In this document: in pieces, positions 1-6,322 of the stretch | Numbering within the stretch: the stretch's first letter is position 1 | Layout: each line of letters begins with the position of its first letter | Assembly (NCBI GenBank): GCA_003694975.1 | Contig: RFJH01000042.1 | Location: 1-9,943 of the forward strand | Reading direction: 5' to 3' | From: Anaerolineae bacterium | GTDB lineage: Bacteria > Chloroflexota > Anaerolineae > Anaerolineales > Villigracilaceae | Length of the DNA: 9,943 nucleotides | The notes under the pieces: model-generated | Told to the model about the DNA's origin: nothing | The model's input: only the letters and a program-made list of their open reading frames with translations | The model's database searches: none | Made by a program: the position numbers and the translations under genes

Positions 1-651
1 AGGTATCGCGGCAGGTACCTGGGCACCTTTGGCACCCTGGCGGCGCAATCCTTCCACGAGACGAAGAACTTCACCTGCGGCGAGGGCGGCGCCTTGCTCA
101 TCAACGATCCGGCTTTCATCGAGCGCGCCGAAATCATCCGCGAAAAGGGCACCGACCGCAGCCAATTCTTTCGTGGACAGGTGGATAAATACACGTGGAG
201 AGATATTGGCTCCTCCTACCTCCCCTCGGATATCCTGGCGGCGTTCCTTTATGCACAGTTCGAGCAGCGCGAGCGCATCCAGTCGCATCGCAAGGCGCTG
301 TGGGATGGCTATATGTCCGCGCTGAAGGACTGGGCGGAGCAGAACGGCGTGCAATTGCCCACTGTCCCCGACTATGTGGAACCGGCCTATCACCTGTTCT
401 ACCTCCTTCTCCCCGATCTCGAAACGCGCCAGCGCTTCATCGCCCATCTACGGGAGCGCGGCGTATATAGCGTGTTCCACTACCTGCCGTTGCATCTCTC
501 GGCGATGGGACGGCGCTTCGGTGGCCAACCCGGCGATTGCCCCGTCACCGAGGATGTCAGCGACCGCCTCGTCCGCCTGCCTTTCCATAACGACCTGAGC
601 AGTGCGGAGCAGGAAATTGTCATTGAGAGTATTCTGGAGTTTGCATTCTGA
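1..651 (+). CDS. wecE: dTDP-4-amino-4,6-dideoxygalactose transaminase, WecE type (5' truncated by window edge)
   Basis: PLP-dependent sugar aminotransferase of the DegT/DnrJ/EryC1 family. It transfers an amino group, usually from glutamate, to C4 of dTDP-4-keto-6-deoxyglucose, giving dTDP-Fuc4N for surface glycans. Only the last 216 residues are present; frame 1 is open from the first base, so the start and roughly 160 residues lie to the left. The PLP-binding lysine is in SFHETKN (visible residue 22, bases 64-66), followed by GEGGALLIND. The segments REKGTDRSQFFRGQVDKYTW and DIGSSYLPSD closely match the E. coli WecE sequence as I remember it, as does the VFHYLPLH segment near the end. This is more specific than a general DegT match. 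The TGA stop shares one base with the ATG of rfbB, so the genes are probably translationally coupled. The neighbours rfbB and rfbA make its substrate. The family assignment is secure; the exact sugar product is inferred from the subfamily resemblance. Confidence 0.92.
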   Translation, partial: RYRGRYLGTFGTLAAQSFHETKNFTCGEGGALLINDPAFIERAEIIREKGTDRSQFFRGQVDKYTWRDIGSSYLPSDILAAFLYAQFEQRERIQSHRKALWDGYMSALKDWAEQNGVQLPTVPDYVEPAYHLFYLLLPDLETRQRFIAHLRERGVYSVFHYLPLHLSAMGRRFGGQPGDCPVTEDVSDRLVRLPFHNDLSSAEQEIVIESILEFAF

Positions 652-1730
652 TGAAAAACGTCCTGATCACCGGCGGCGCGGGGTTCATCGGCGCGAATTT
701 CGTGCGCTATCTCCTGCGCGCCGAACCTGAAGTGCATATTATCAACCTGGATGCCCTCACCTACGCCGGCAGCCTGGAGAATCTGCGCGACCTGCCCGAT
801 CCCTCGCGCCATACCTTCGTGCACGGCGACATCTGCGACGCCGACCTGGTGAACCGCCTGATGCGCGAGCACGAAATTGACACTATCGTCCATTTCGCCG
901 CCGAATCGCACGTGGACCGCTCCATCCTCGGCCCCGCGCCGTTCATCAAGACCAACGTCATCGGCACGTTTACGCTCCTCGAAGCGGCGCGCCAGGCCTG
1001 GGGTCAGGAGCGAGACGGAGTCCGTTTCCATCACGTCTCCACGGACGAGGTGTACGGCTCGCTCGCCCCGGACGATCCGCCTTTTCAGGAGTCCACCGCC
1101 TACGACCCACGTTCGCCCTATTCCGCCTCGAAGGCTGCCTCCGACCACCTCGTGCGCGCCTACTTTCATACCTACGGCCTGCCGGTCACCATCACGAATT
1201 GCTCGAACAACTACGGCCCCTATCAGTTTCCCGAAAAACTCATCCCCTTGATGATCCTGAACGCCTTGCAGGGCCGGCCGCTACCGGTTTACGGCGATGG
1301 GAAACAGGTGCGTGATTGGCTCTACGTGGAAGACCACTGCGAGGCGATTCATCTCGTGCTGCGGAAAGGGCAGGTTGGAGAGACATATAATATCGGCGGC
1401 GGGAATCAACCCTATAACATTGACGTGGTGAGGAAGATTTGCGCGCTCCTCGCGGAACTCCGCCCCGGTGTGGACTACGCCTCGCTCATCACCCACGTCC
1501 CCGACCGCCCCGGTCACGACCGCCGTTATGCTATGGACACGACGAAGATACGCTCCGAACTCGGCTGGCAGCCACGCCACGACCTGGAGAGCGGCCTGCG
1601 CGCGACAGTCAGATGGTATCTTTCCCACCTGGATTGGGTGGCGAAGGTCGCCCAGGGCGAGGAATTTCAAAAGTGGCTGCAACAAAACTACGCCGACCGT
1701 CAATCCCTCGCCGGCAGGAGGAGAGCATGA
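651..1730 (+). CDS. rfbB: dTDP-glucose 4,6-dehydratase
   Basis: Short-chain dehydrogenase/reductase enzyme (RmlB/RfbB) that converts dTDP-glucose to dTDP-4-keto-6-deoxyglucose with bound NAD+. The 359-residue length is normal for the family. Visible features are the N-terminal Rossmann glycine motif GGAGFIG (residues 8-14), the HFAAESHVDRS segment (81-91), the catalytic STDEVYG (130-136, Asp132 and Glu133), the YxxxK pair in YSASK (Tyr157, Lys161), and SNNYGPYQFPEKLIPL (185-200), which is typical of this enzyme rather than of UDP-glucose epimerase. The start overlaps the wecE stop by one base (TGATG) and the stop overlaps rfbA as ATGA, so three genes are read as one unit. Its product is the branch point for rhamnose, Fuc4N and Qui4N sugars; the adjacent WecE-type transaminase points to Fuc4N. 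The last residues after the core fold are Arg-rich and not conserved in my memory of the family. Confidence 0.97.
   Translation: MKNVLITGGAGFIGANFVRYLLRAEPEVHIINLDALTYAGSLENLRDLPDPSRHTFVHGDICDADLVNRLMREHEIDTIVHFAAESHVDRSILGPAPFIKTNVIGTFTLLEAARQAWGQERDGVRFHHVSTDEVYGSLAPDDPPFQESTAYDPRSPYSASKAASDHLVRAYFHTYGLPVTITNCSNNYGPYQFPEKLIPLMILNALQGRPLPVYGDGKQVRDWLYVEDHCEAIHLVLRKGQVGETYNIGGGNQPYNIDVVRKICALLAELRPGVDYASLITHVPDRPGHDRRYAMDTTKIRSELGWQPRHDLESGLRATVRWYLSHLDWVAKVAQGEEFQKWLQQNYADRQSLAGRRRA
1717..1724 (+). promoter_or_regulatory. rfbA: Ribosome binding site fixing the rfbA start
   Basis: The sequence AGGAGGAG lies inside the 3' end of rfbB, two bases before the ATG at 1727 if counted to its end. 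Its first AGGAG sits about five bases from the start codon, an acceptable spacing. The frame is open back to 1439, but this site and the family N-terminus MKGIILAGG choose 1727. Confidence 0.8.
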
Positions 1731-2605
1731 AAGGCATCATCCTGGCCGGTGGACGGGGCACGCGCCTCTACCCACTCACGCTGGGCGTGAGCAAGCAATT
1801 GTTGCCGGTCTACGATAAACCGATGGTCTATTATCCGCTCTCTATGCTCATGCTGGCAGGGATTCGCGAAATTCTCGTCATCAGCACACCGGAAGACCTG
1901 CCCGCCTTTCGCCGCCTCCTGCGAAGCGGAGAGCAATGGGGCGTCGCGTTCGATTATGTGGAACAACCGGCGCCGCGCGGCCTGGCGGAAGCGTTCATCC
2001 TGGGGCGCGAGTTCGTCGGGGACGATCCGGTCTGCCTGATCCTGGGCGATAACATCTTTTACGGCACCGGTCTGTGGGACACGCTGCGCCAGGCGGCCCA
2101 ACTGGAAGAGGGTGCGCTCATCTTCGCCTATCCGGTAAAAGACCCCAGTCGGTACGGCGTGGTCGAATTCGACGAGAACTATCAGGCGATCAGCCTGGAG
2201 GAGAAACCGAAGAACCCCCGCTCGCGCTATGCCGTGCCGGGGCTGTACTTCTACGATAATCAGGTGTTGGAGATGGCCGCCCACCTGAAGCCCTCGGCGC
2301 GCGGCGAACTGGAGATCACAGATATCAACCGCCTCTATCTGGAGCGCGGACAGTTGCGCGTGCAGATTCTGGGGCGCGGAGTCGCCTGGCTGGATGCGGG
2401 CACGCCGGAGAACCTCCTCCACGCGGCGAACTTCGTCCAGGCAGTGGAAGAACGCCAGGGGCTGATGATCGGCTGCCCGGAGGAGGTGGCCTATCGCATG
2501 GGGTTCATCACCCGTGAGCAACTGCGCACTCTGGGCAAGGAACTGGCCTACAACGGCTACGGGAAGTACCTGTTGCAACTGGCCGACGAAGAAGAATTCA
2601 CCTGA
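1727..2605 (+). CDS. rfbA: glucose-1-phosphate thymidylyltransferase
   Basis: Nucleotidyltransferase (RmlA/RfbA) that joins glucose-1-phosphate and dTTP to give dTDP-glucose and pyrophosphate, the first step of the dTDP-sugar route. It is 292 residues long, as expected for the short RmlA form. Visible motifs are the nucleotide-binding GGRGTRLYPLT (residues 8-18), SKQLLPVYDKPMVYYPLS (22-39), LGDNIFYG (106-113, with Asp108 for metal), the LEEKP loop (157-161), the sugar-binding GELEITD (193-199) and WLDAGT (221-226). The frame is open upstream to base 1439, but the family N-terminus MKGIILAGG and the AGGAGGAG just before it fix the ATG at 1727. That ATG overlaps the rfbB stop by four bases (ATGA), as expected for translational coupling. 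It is the last gene of the visible sugar operon. The gene lacks the long C-terminal extension of bifunctional or archaeal homologues. Confidence 0.97.
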   Translation: MKGIILAGGRGTRLYPLTLGVSKQLLPVYDKPMVYYPLSMLMLAGIREILVISTPEDLPAFRRLLRSGEQWGVAFDYVEQPAPRGLAEAFILGREFVGDDPVCLILGDNIFYGTGLWDTLRQAAQLEEGALIFAYPVKDPSRYGVVEFDENYQAISLEEKPKNPRSRYAVPGLYFYDNQVLEMAAHLKPSARGELEITDINRLYLERGQLRVQILGRGVAWLDAGTPENLLHAANFVQAVEERQGLMIGCPEEVAYRMGFITREQLRTLGKELAYNGYGKYLLQLADEEEFT

Positions 2606-2612
2606 AAAGCGA

Positions 2613-2641
2613 TTGGCAATTCAAACAACAGCCGGTAAAAT
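2613..2641 (+). promoter_or_regulatory. Sigma70-like promoter before the reductase gene
   Basis: A TTGGCA box (2613-2618) is followed after exactly 17 bases by TAAAAT (2636-2641), in the 45-base gap between rfbA and the reductase. Each box differs from consensus by one or two bases. A start of transcription about seven bases past the -10 box would fall near 2647-2649, only two or three bases before the ATG at 2651. Pattern only; no experimental support. Confidence 0.5.
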
Positions 2642-2650
2642 AAGGCCGTT

Positions 2651-3829
2651 ATGCATGCCGGAAATTCACCCCACGCGGAGTACGATGTCATCATCGTCGG
2701 TGCCGGCCCTGCAGGCTGCTCGACCGCCCTGCACCTGGCACGCCTGGCGCCAGACATAGCAGCACGCACACTTGTTCTGGAGAAAGCACATCACCCTCGC
2801 CACAAACTGTGCGCCGGTGGGGTGATCCCGGATGCCGAGCGTTGTCTGCAACGCCTGGGGTTGGATATCTCCGAAGTGCCGCATGTGACCGCTTCTCAGG
2901 CGCACTTCGATTTCGCCGGGCGCGGCCTGCGCATGCGTACCCGCGGAAACCCCTATGCCTTCCACGTCGTCCGCCGTGATGAGTTCGATGCCTGGCTGGT
3001 CAGGAAAGTTCGCGAGCGAGGAATCGAGGTCCGAGAAGGAACGCGTGTGAAAAGCATTCATGTAGACGACGACATCGTGCGCGTGGAAACCGCGACCGGG
3101 ACGCTTCGCGCCCGCGCCGTCGTCGGAGCAGATGGCTCGAACAGCGTCGTTCGCAAAGCCATCGCCGTCGAAGAACAGCACACCCACGTGGCACGCGCCC
3201 TGGAAATCATCACCCCGCCTCGCCCGGAGACCTCCTCTCACGTCCAGACAGACTCCTACTTCGATTTCCTCTGCATACCTCAGGGCATCCTGGGGTACGT
3301 GTGGGACTTCCCAACGCAAATCAAGGGGGAAGCCAGGCGCTGTTGGGGCGTCTACGATAGCAACATCGCGGCGACGGAAAAGGAAATCCCGTTACGGCTG
3401 GCGCTGGCCGAGGAACTTCGCCGTCACGGCTTCGATCTGGCCGAATACGAATTGAAAGGCCACCCCATCCGCTGGTTCGACTCGCGCAACGTCTTCGCCG
3501 CGCCGCGCGTCGTGCTGGTTGGAGACGCCGCCGGCGCGGACGTCCTCTATGGGGAAGGCATCAGCCCGGCACTGGGATACGGCGAGATCGCTGCACAAGC
3601 CATTCGCGATGCGTTCGCCCGCCAGGATTTCTCTTTCCAAGATTACCGCCAGCGCGTGCTCGATAGTCCCCTGGGCAAATCCCTACGCCGCCGCACGTTC
3701 TTCGCCCGCATCTTCTACCGCCTGCGCCATCCGACGGTTCAGGCGTTCATCTGGCGACGCCTGGGCTGGCTGGTCAGAATCATCGTCAACACCTTTCTGA
3801 TCGACTGGACACTATGGGGGCGTGACTGA
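2651..3829 (+). CDS. geranylgeranyl reductase family FAD-dependent oxidoreductase
   Basis: Flavoprotein of the geranylgeranyl reductase family, which saturates isoprenoid double bonds in lipids, quinones or (bacterio)chlorophyll side chains; the substrate here cannot be read from sequence. It has 392 residues. Visible are the FAD-binding GAGPAG (17-22) in a Rossmann start, the ribose-binding Glu44 in VLEK, KLCAGG (52-57), GADGSNSVVRK (159-169) and the second FAD motif GDAAG (291-295) with YGEGISPALGYG just after. No signal peptide is seen; the C-terminal part is basic with a hydrophobic end, suggesting membrane association. An in-frame TAA at 2636-2638 and the position of the Rossmann motif make ATG 2651 the only sensible start. 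An AAGG lies five bases upstream. It may be read from its own promoter at 2613-2641 or from the sugar operon. Its 3' end overlaps that of recO on the other strand by 18 bases. An archaeal-type lipid role or a menaquinone role are both possible. Confidence 0.88.
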   Translation: MHAGNSPHAEYDVIIVGAGPAGCSTALHLARLAPDIAARTLVLEKAHHPRHKLCAGGVIPDAERCLQRLGLDISEVPHVTASQAHFDFAGRGLRMRTRGNPYAFHVVRRDEFDAWLVRKVRERGIEVREGTRVKSIHVDDDIVRVETATGTLRARAVVGADGSNSVVRKAIAVEEQHTHVARALEIITPPRPETSSHVQTDSYFDFLCIPQGILGYVWDFPTQIKGEARRCWGVYDSNIAATEKEIPLRLALAEELRRHGFDLAEYELKGHPIRWFDSRNVFAAPRVVLVGDAAGADVLYGEGISPALGYGEIAAQAIRDAFARQDFSFQDYRQRVLDSPLGKSLRRRTFFARIFYRLRHPTVQAFIWRRLGWLVRIIVNTFLIDWTLWGRD

Positions 3830-4627
3830 ACCTCCCGTCACATCTTCCCCCTCTTCTCCCGACAAACTTCCCCTGATCTTGCGCAGAAACCCGGGCGCGT
3901 TCAAGGTGCGCTCCAGGAGATAGGTCAGATACCCTTGTATCAGGCGCTCCACCTCCGCGCGGACCCCAGCCGTAGGGCGCGCACGCGCCGCATCCGCGTA
4001 CTCCGAACGCTGGAAATGTCGCAGGTATTTCAGCGCTTCCATTGAAGCCGCCTGTAGGGCAGGGTCCCCCCTCCCGCAGCGCGCGCAGACGACTCCCCCC
4101 TCGCCAAAGGAGAAGAACTGGTCTTCGGGGCGGACCGGTTCCTCGCAGCGGACGCACTCAAAGAGGCGCGGTCGGAATCCCACACCATCGAGCAGACGAA
4201 TCTCAAAATAGCGCAGGGCCGGCCACGGGTCCGCGCGCGAGGCGAGACGGGATAAGGTCGCCGTCAACAGGTGGAAGAGCGTCGCGGCGCCTGCCTCCTC
4301 GTCCTCGTGTGTGAAGCGGTCTACGAGTTCGACCACATAGGCGGCGTGCCCCATGCGAACCAGGTCGTCGCGCAGGGGGAGGTAAGGTTCAATAGTCTCC
4401 GCCTGAGTGATAATGAAGAGGTCGCGCCCCTGGGCCAGTTGCAACGCCACCTGGGTGAACGGCTCCAGATGGCCGGCCCTGCGAGAGGTAATCTTGCGGA
4501 CCCCCTTCGCAATCGCCCGCACCTTCCCTCGTTGGCGGGTGTAGAGCGTGAGCAGACGGTCGGCTTCCCCGAAATCGCGATGGTTCAGCACGACGGCCTC
4601 CACGCGGAAGGAGCGGAAAGTTTTCAT
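3812..4627 (-). CDS. recO: DNA repair protein RecO
   Basis: Recombination mediator that works with RecR and RecF to load RecA on SSB-coated single-stranded DNA and to anneal strands during gap repair. It is 271 residues long, close to the usual 240-260 plus a short tail. The N-terminal OB-fold is visible as SFRVEAVVLNHRDFGEADRL (residues 6-25) followed by LYTRQRGKVRAIAKGVRK. The C-terminal domain carries a complete C4 zinc-finger pattern, CxxC at 158/161 and CxxC at 181/184. The last 15 or so residues are acidic and low in complexity, and may be dispensable. The start at 4627 lies 20 bases after the cdd stop with only a weak GTGAG-type ribosome site, so it is probably translated from the upstream operon mRNA. 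It is the last gene of the glmU-CBS-cdd-recO set and ends against the convergent reductase gene. Confidence 0.95.
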   Translation of the reverse strand: MKTFRSFRVEAVVLNHRDFGEADRLLTLYTRQRGKVRAIAKGVRKITSRRAGHLEPFTQVALQLAQGRDLFIITQAETIEPYLPLRDDLVRMGHAAYVVELVDRFTHEDEEAGAATLFHLLTATLSRLASRADPWPALRYFEIRLLDGVGFRPRLFECVRCEEPVRPEDQFFSFGEGGVVCARCGRGDPALQAASMEALKYLRHFQRSEYADAARARPTAGVRAEVERLIQGYLTYLLERTLNAPGFLRKIRGSLSGEEGEDVTGGSVTPP

Positions 4628-4647
4628 CTCACGGTTCCGGCAAGTGC

Positions 4648-5058
4648 CTATTTCCTTTCGGGGAGAAGAGTGAAAGCAGCAGGGAGCAATTCGGCCAAAG
4701 CAAAGCGATGATGCAGTTTTCCCTCGCTATCGGCAACGAGGACCAGCACATCCAGGCCGAACTCGGAAAGCACCTGGCGACAGGAGCCACACGGTGTGCC
4801 GCCGTTTTCGGTGACAACCGCAATGGCCTCGAATTCGCGTTCCCCTTCCGAAACGGCCTTGAAAATCGCCACCCGCTCGGCACACATGCTTGTCGGGTAC
4901 GCCGCGTTCTCCACGTTGGCACCGGTAAAAATGCGCCCACTTTTCGTCCGCAAGGCTGCGCCAACGGCATAGTTCGAGTAAGGCGCGTAGGCACGCCTGC
5001 GGGCTTCGTTCGCCAGGGCGATCAACGCCCGTTCTTCCTGGTCAGAAAGCGTGTTCAT
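4648..5058 (-). CDS. cdd: cytidine deaminase
   Basis: Zinc enzyme of pyrimidine salvage that deaminates cytidine and deoxycytidine to uridine and deoxyuridine. With the start at 5058 it has 136 residues, the size of the homotetrameric class. Zinc ligands and catalytic residues are visible: CAE (Cys59, Glu61) and PCGSCRQ (Cys90, Cys93). The substrate-binding segment FTGANVENAAYP (44-55) and the N-terminal AYAPYSNYAVGAAL (23-36) are diagnostic. The frame is open further upstream to a TTG at 5136, but that extension reads as unrelated Arg-rich sequence, so the ATG at 5058 is chosen. It has a GAGGAG about 13 bases upstream, rather far, and the start lies within the preceding gene (17-base overlap), which suggests translational coupling. 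The gene sits between a CorC/HlyC-type membrane protein and recO, a grouping often seen in bacteria. Confidence 0.96.
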   Translation of the reverse strand: MNTLSDQEERALIALANEARRRAYAPYSNYAVGAALRTKSGRIFTGANVENAAYPTSMCAERVAIFKAVSEGEREFEAIAVVTENGGTPCGSCRQVLSEFGLDVLVLVADSEGKLHHRFALAELLPAAFTLLPERK

Positions 5059-6322
5059 TCTTCTTTGTCTTCTCCTCTGATGCAGCGATCCGTCGCGCGC
5101 GCACGCGGCGGATGCGTCGTCCGATGATTTGTTCAACCGTCAATTCCAGGTCACCCTCCTGAATTTTTTCGCCGGCCTGGGGGACGCGCCCCATGCGGTC
5201 GTAAAGGAAACCGGCCAGGGTATCCGCCTCGTCCTTTGGCAAGTCGCTTTTCATGATTTGATTGAAATCGTCCAGGTCAATGCGCCCGTGGAAGATATAT
5301 TCATCCGGCCCAACCGCCTGATAGGGCACCTCTTCGCTCTGATCGTACTCATCCTGGATCTCGCCGATGATTTCCTCGATGATATCCTCCAGTGTCACCA
5401 AACCGGAGACGCCGCCGTACTCGTCCACCACAATCGCCATGTGGATGCGTTGCGCCTGCATTTCGGCCAACAATTCGTCCGCTTTCTTGGTCTCCGGAAC
5501 GAAATAGGCCGGACGTAAGAGGTCGCGCAGCGTCAGGCTTCGCTTCCCGTTGATGCTTTGCAAGAGGTCTTTGGCGTAGAGCAATCCCAGGACGTTATCC
5601 ACCGTCCCTTCGTAGACCGGCACGCGCGAATAGCCGGAACGGATAAAAGCGTCCACCGCTTCGCTCAAGGGTGTGTGGACTTCCAGAGCGAGCATGTCGA
5701 TGCGCGGGACCATGATTTCGCGCGCCAGGGTCTCCCCAAAACGGAAGATGGAATAAATCATCTGGCGTTCTTCTCGTTCCAGGCCGCCGGTATCCTCTTC
5801 CGACTCGACCCAGGAGCGGAGTTCATCATCGGTGACCTGGACGGTGGCCTGCGATGGCCAATAGGCTCGCGTCAACAAGACCGGCAAGAAAGTCAGAGGG
5901 ACGAAGAGCGTAGTCAGAAATCGCCCCCACGGCGCCAGACGCAATGCCCATTCCTCCGGACGACGCACAATGCGCCCCTCAACAAGAAACTCGGCCACCA
6001 GAAGCGCCAGGGCAACCCCCAGAGTCCCAAGAAATTGAAAAACGCGTAAAAGGGGGCGCTCCCCGATCACCGAAGCGATCAACAGGAAACTCAGTCCCAG
6101 CAACGAAACGCGCGCCAAAACCTGGCTCAACCGCAAGGTGGGACGCAGGTACAGGCTATCAAGCAACGCCAGGGCACGCTCGGTTGCCTGTGGCTGCTCC
6201 TCGCGTAGAGGCATCAACCGCAACGGGCGCGCATTGAGCAAAGCGGCGCGCGTGGCAGCAATCAGCAGATCAAGAAGGAAAAAAGCGATGAGTAGGGGTA
6301 AACCGCTCTCAATCTCTATCAC
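5042..6322 (-). CDS. CNNM/CorC-HlyC family transporter-like protein with paired CBS domains
   Basis: Membrane protein of the hemolysin C/CorC/CNNM family, 426 residues. The N-terminal region (about 1-155) has hydrophobic stretches near residues 7-30, 70-88, 96-113 and 135-152, in the place of the DUF21/CNNM transmembrane domain. A cytoplasmic linker follows, then CBS domain 1 (about 200-255, REIMVPRIDM, SGYSRVPVYEG, LGLLYAKDLL), CBS domain 2 (about 268-320, HMAIVVDEYGGVSGLVTLED) and a C-terminal CorC_HlyC domain (about 335-405, FHGRIDLDDFN, EADTLAGFLYDRMGRVPQAG). Relatives are implicated in magnesium or cobalt homeostasis, and 'hemolysin' is a legacy name. The start is a GTG at 6322 that overlaps the glmU stop by 14 bases, with GGAG four bases upstream, which is close. 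The conserved Glu-x-x-Pro-Lys segment that usually closes the DUF21 domain is not seen; the region reads AEFLVEGRIVRRPEEWALR. Whether this protein transports ions is therefore uncertain. Confidence 0.88.
   Translation of the reverse strand: MIEIESGLPLLIAFFLLDLLIAATRAALLNARPLRLMPLREEQPQATERALALLDSLYLRPTLRLSQVLARVSLLGLSFLLIASVIGERPLLRVFQFLGTLGVALALLVAEFLVEGRIVRRPEEWALRLAPWGRFLTTLFVPLTFLPVLLTRAYWPSQATVQVTDDELRSWVESEEDTGGLEREERQMIYSIFRFGETLAREIMVPRIDMLALEVHTPLSEAVDAFIRSGYSRVPVYEGTVDNVLGLLYAKDLLQSINGKRSLTLRDLLRPAYFVPETKKADELLAEMQAQRIHMAIVVDEYGGVSGLVTLEDIIEEIIGEIQDEYDQSEEVPYQAVGPDEYIFHGRIDLDDFNQIMKSDLPKDEADTLAGFLYDRMGRVPQAGEKIQEGDLELTVEQIIGRRIRRVRARRIAASEEKTKKNEHAF

Noticed and set aside
480..1169. 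229-codon open frame on the minus strand over wecE and rfbB
   Set aside because: The translation is low in complexity with no recognisable domain, and both plus-strand genes are certain.
1439..1726. N-terminal extension of rfbA back to base 1439
   Set aside because: The extension is an out-of-frame reading of rfbB, Arg- and Pro-rich, and the ribosome site plus family N-terminus fix the start at 1727.
1700..2578. 292-codon open frame on the minus strand across rfbA
   Set aside because: It is a GC-driven shadow of rfbA, with no recognisable motif and no fitting ribosome site, and rfbA is certain.
3822..3841. GTGAC/GTCAC hairpin in the convergent overlap as a two-way terminator
   Set aside because: The stem has only five pairs around a ten-base loop, with no T-run on either side.
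5059..5136. 26-residue N-terminal extension of cytidine deaminase from a TTG
   Set aside because: It is an alternative-frame reading of the CBS protein gene, does not match the family, and would use a rare start codon.
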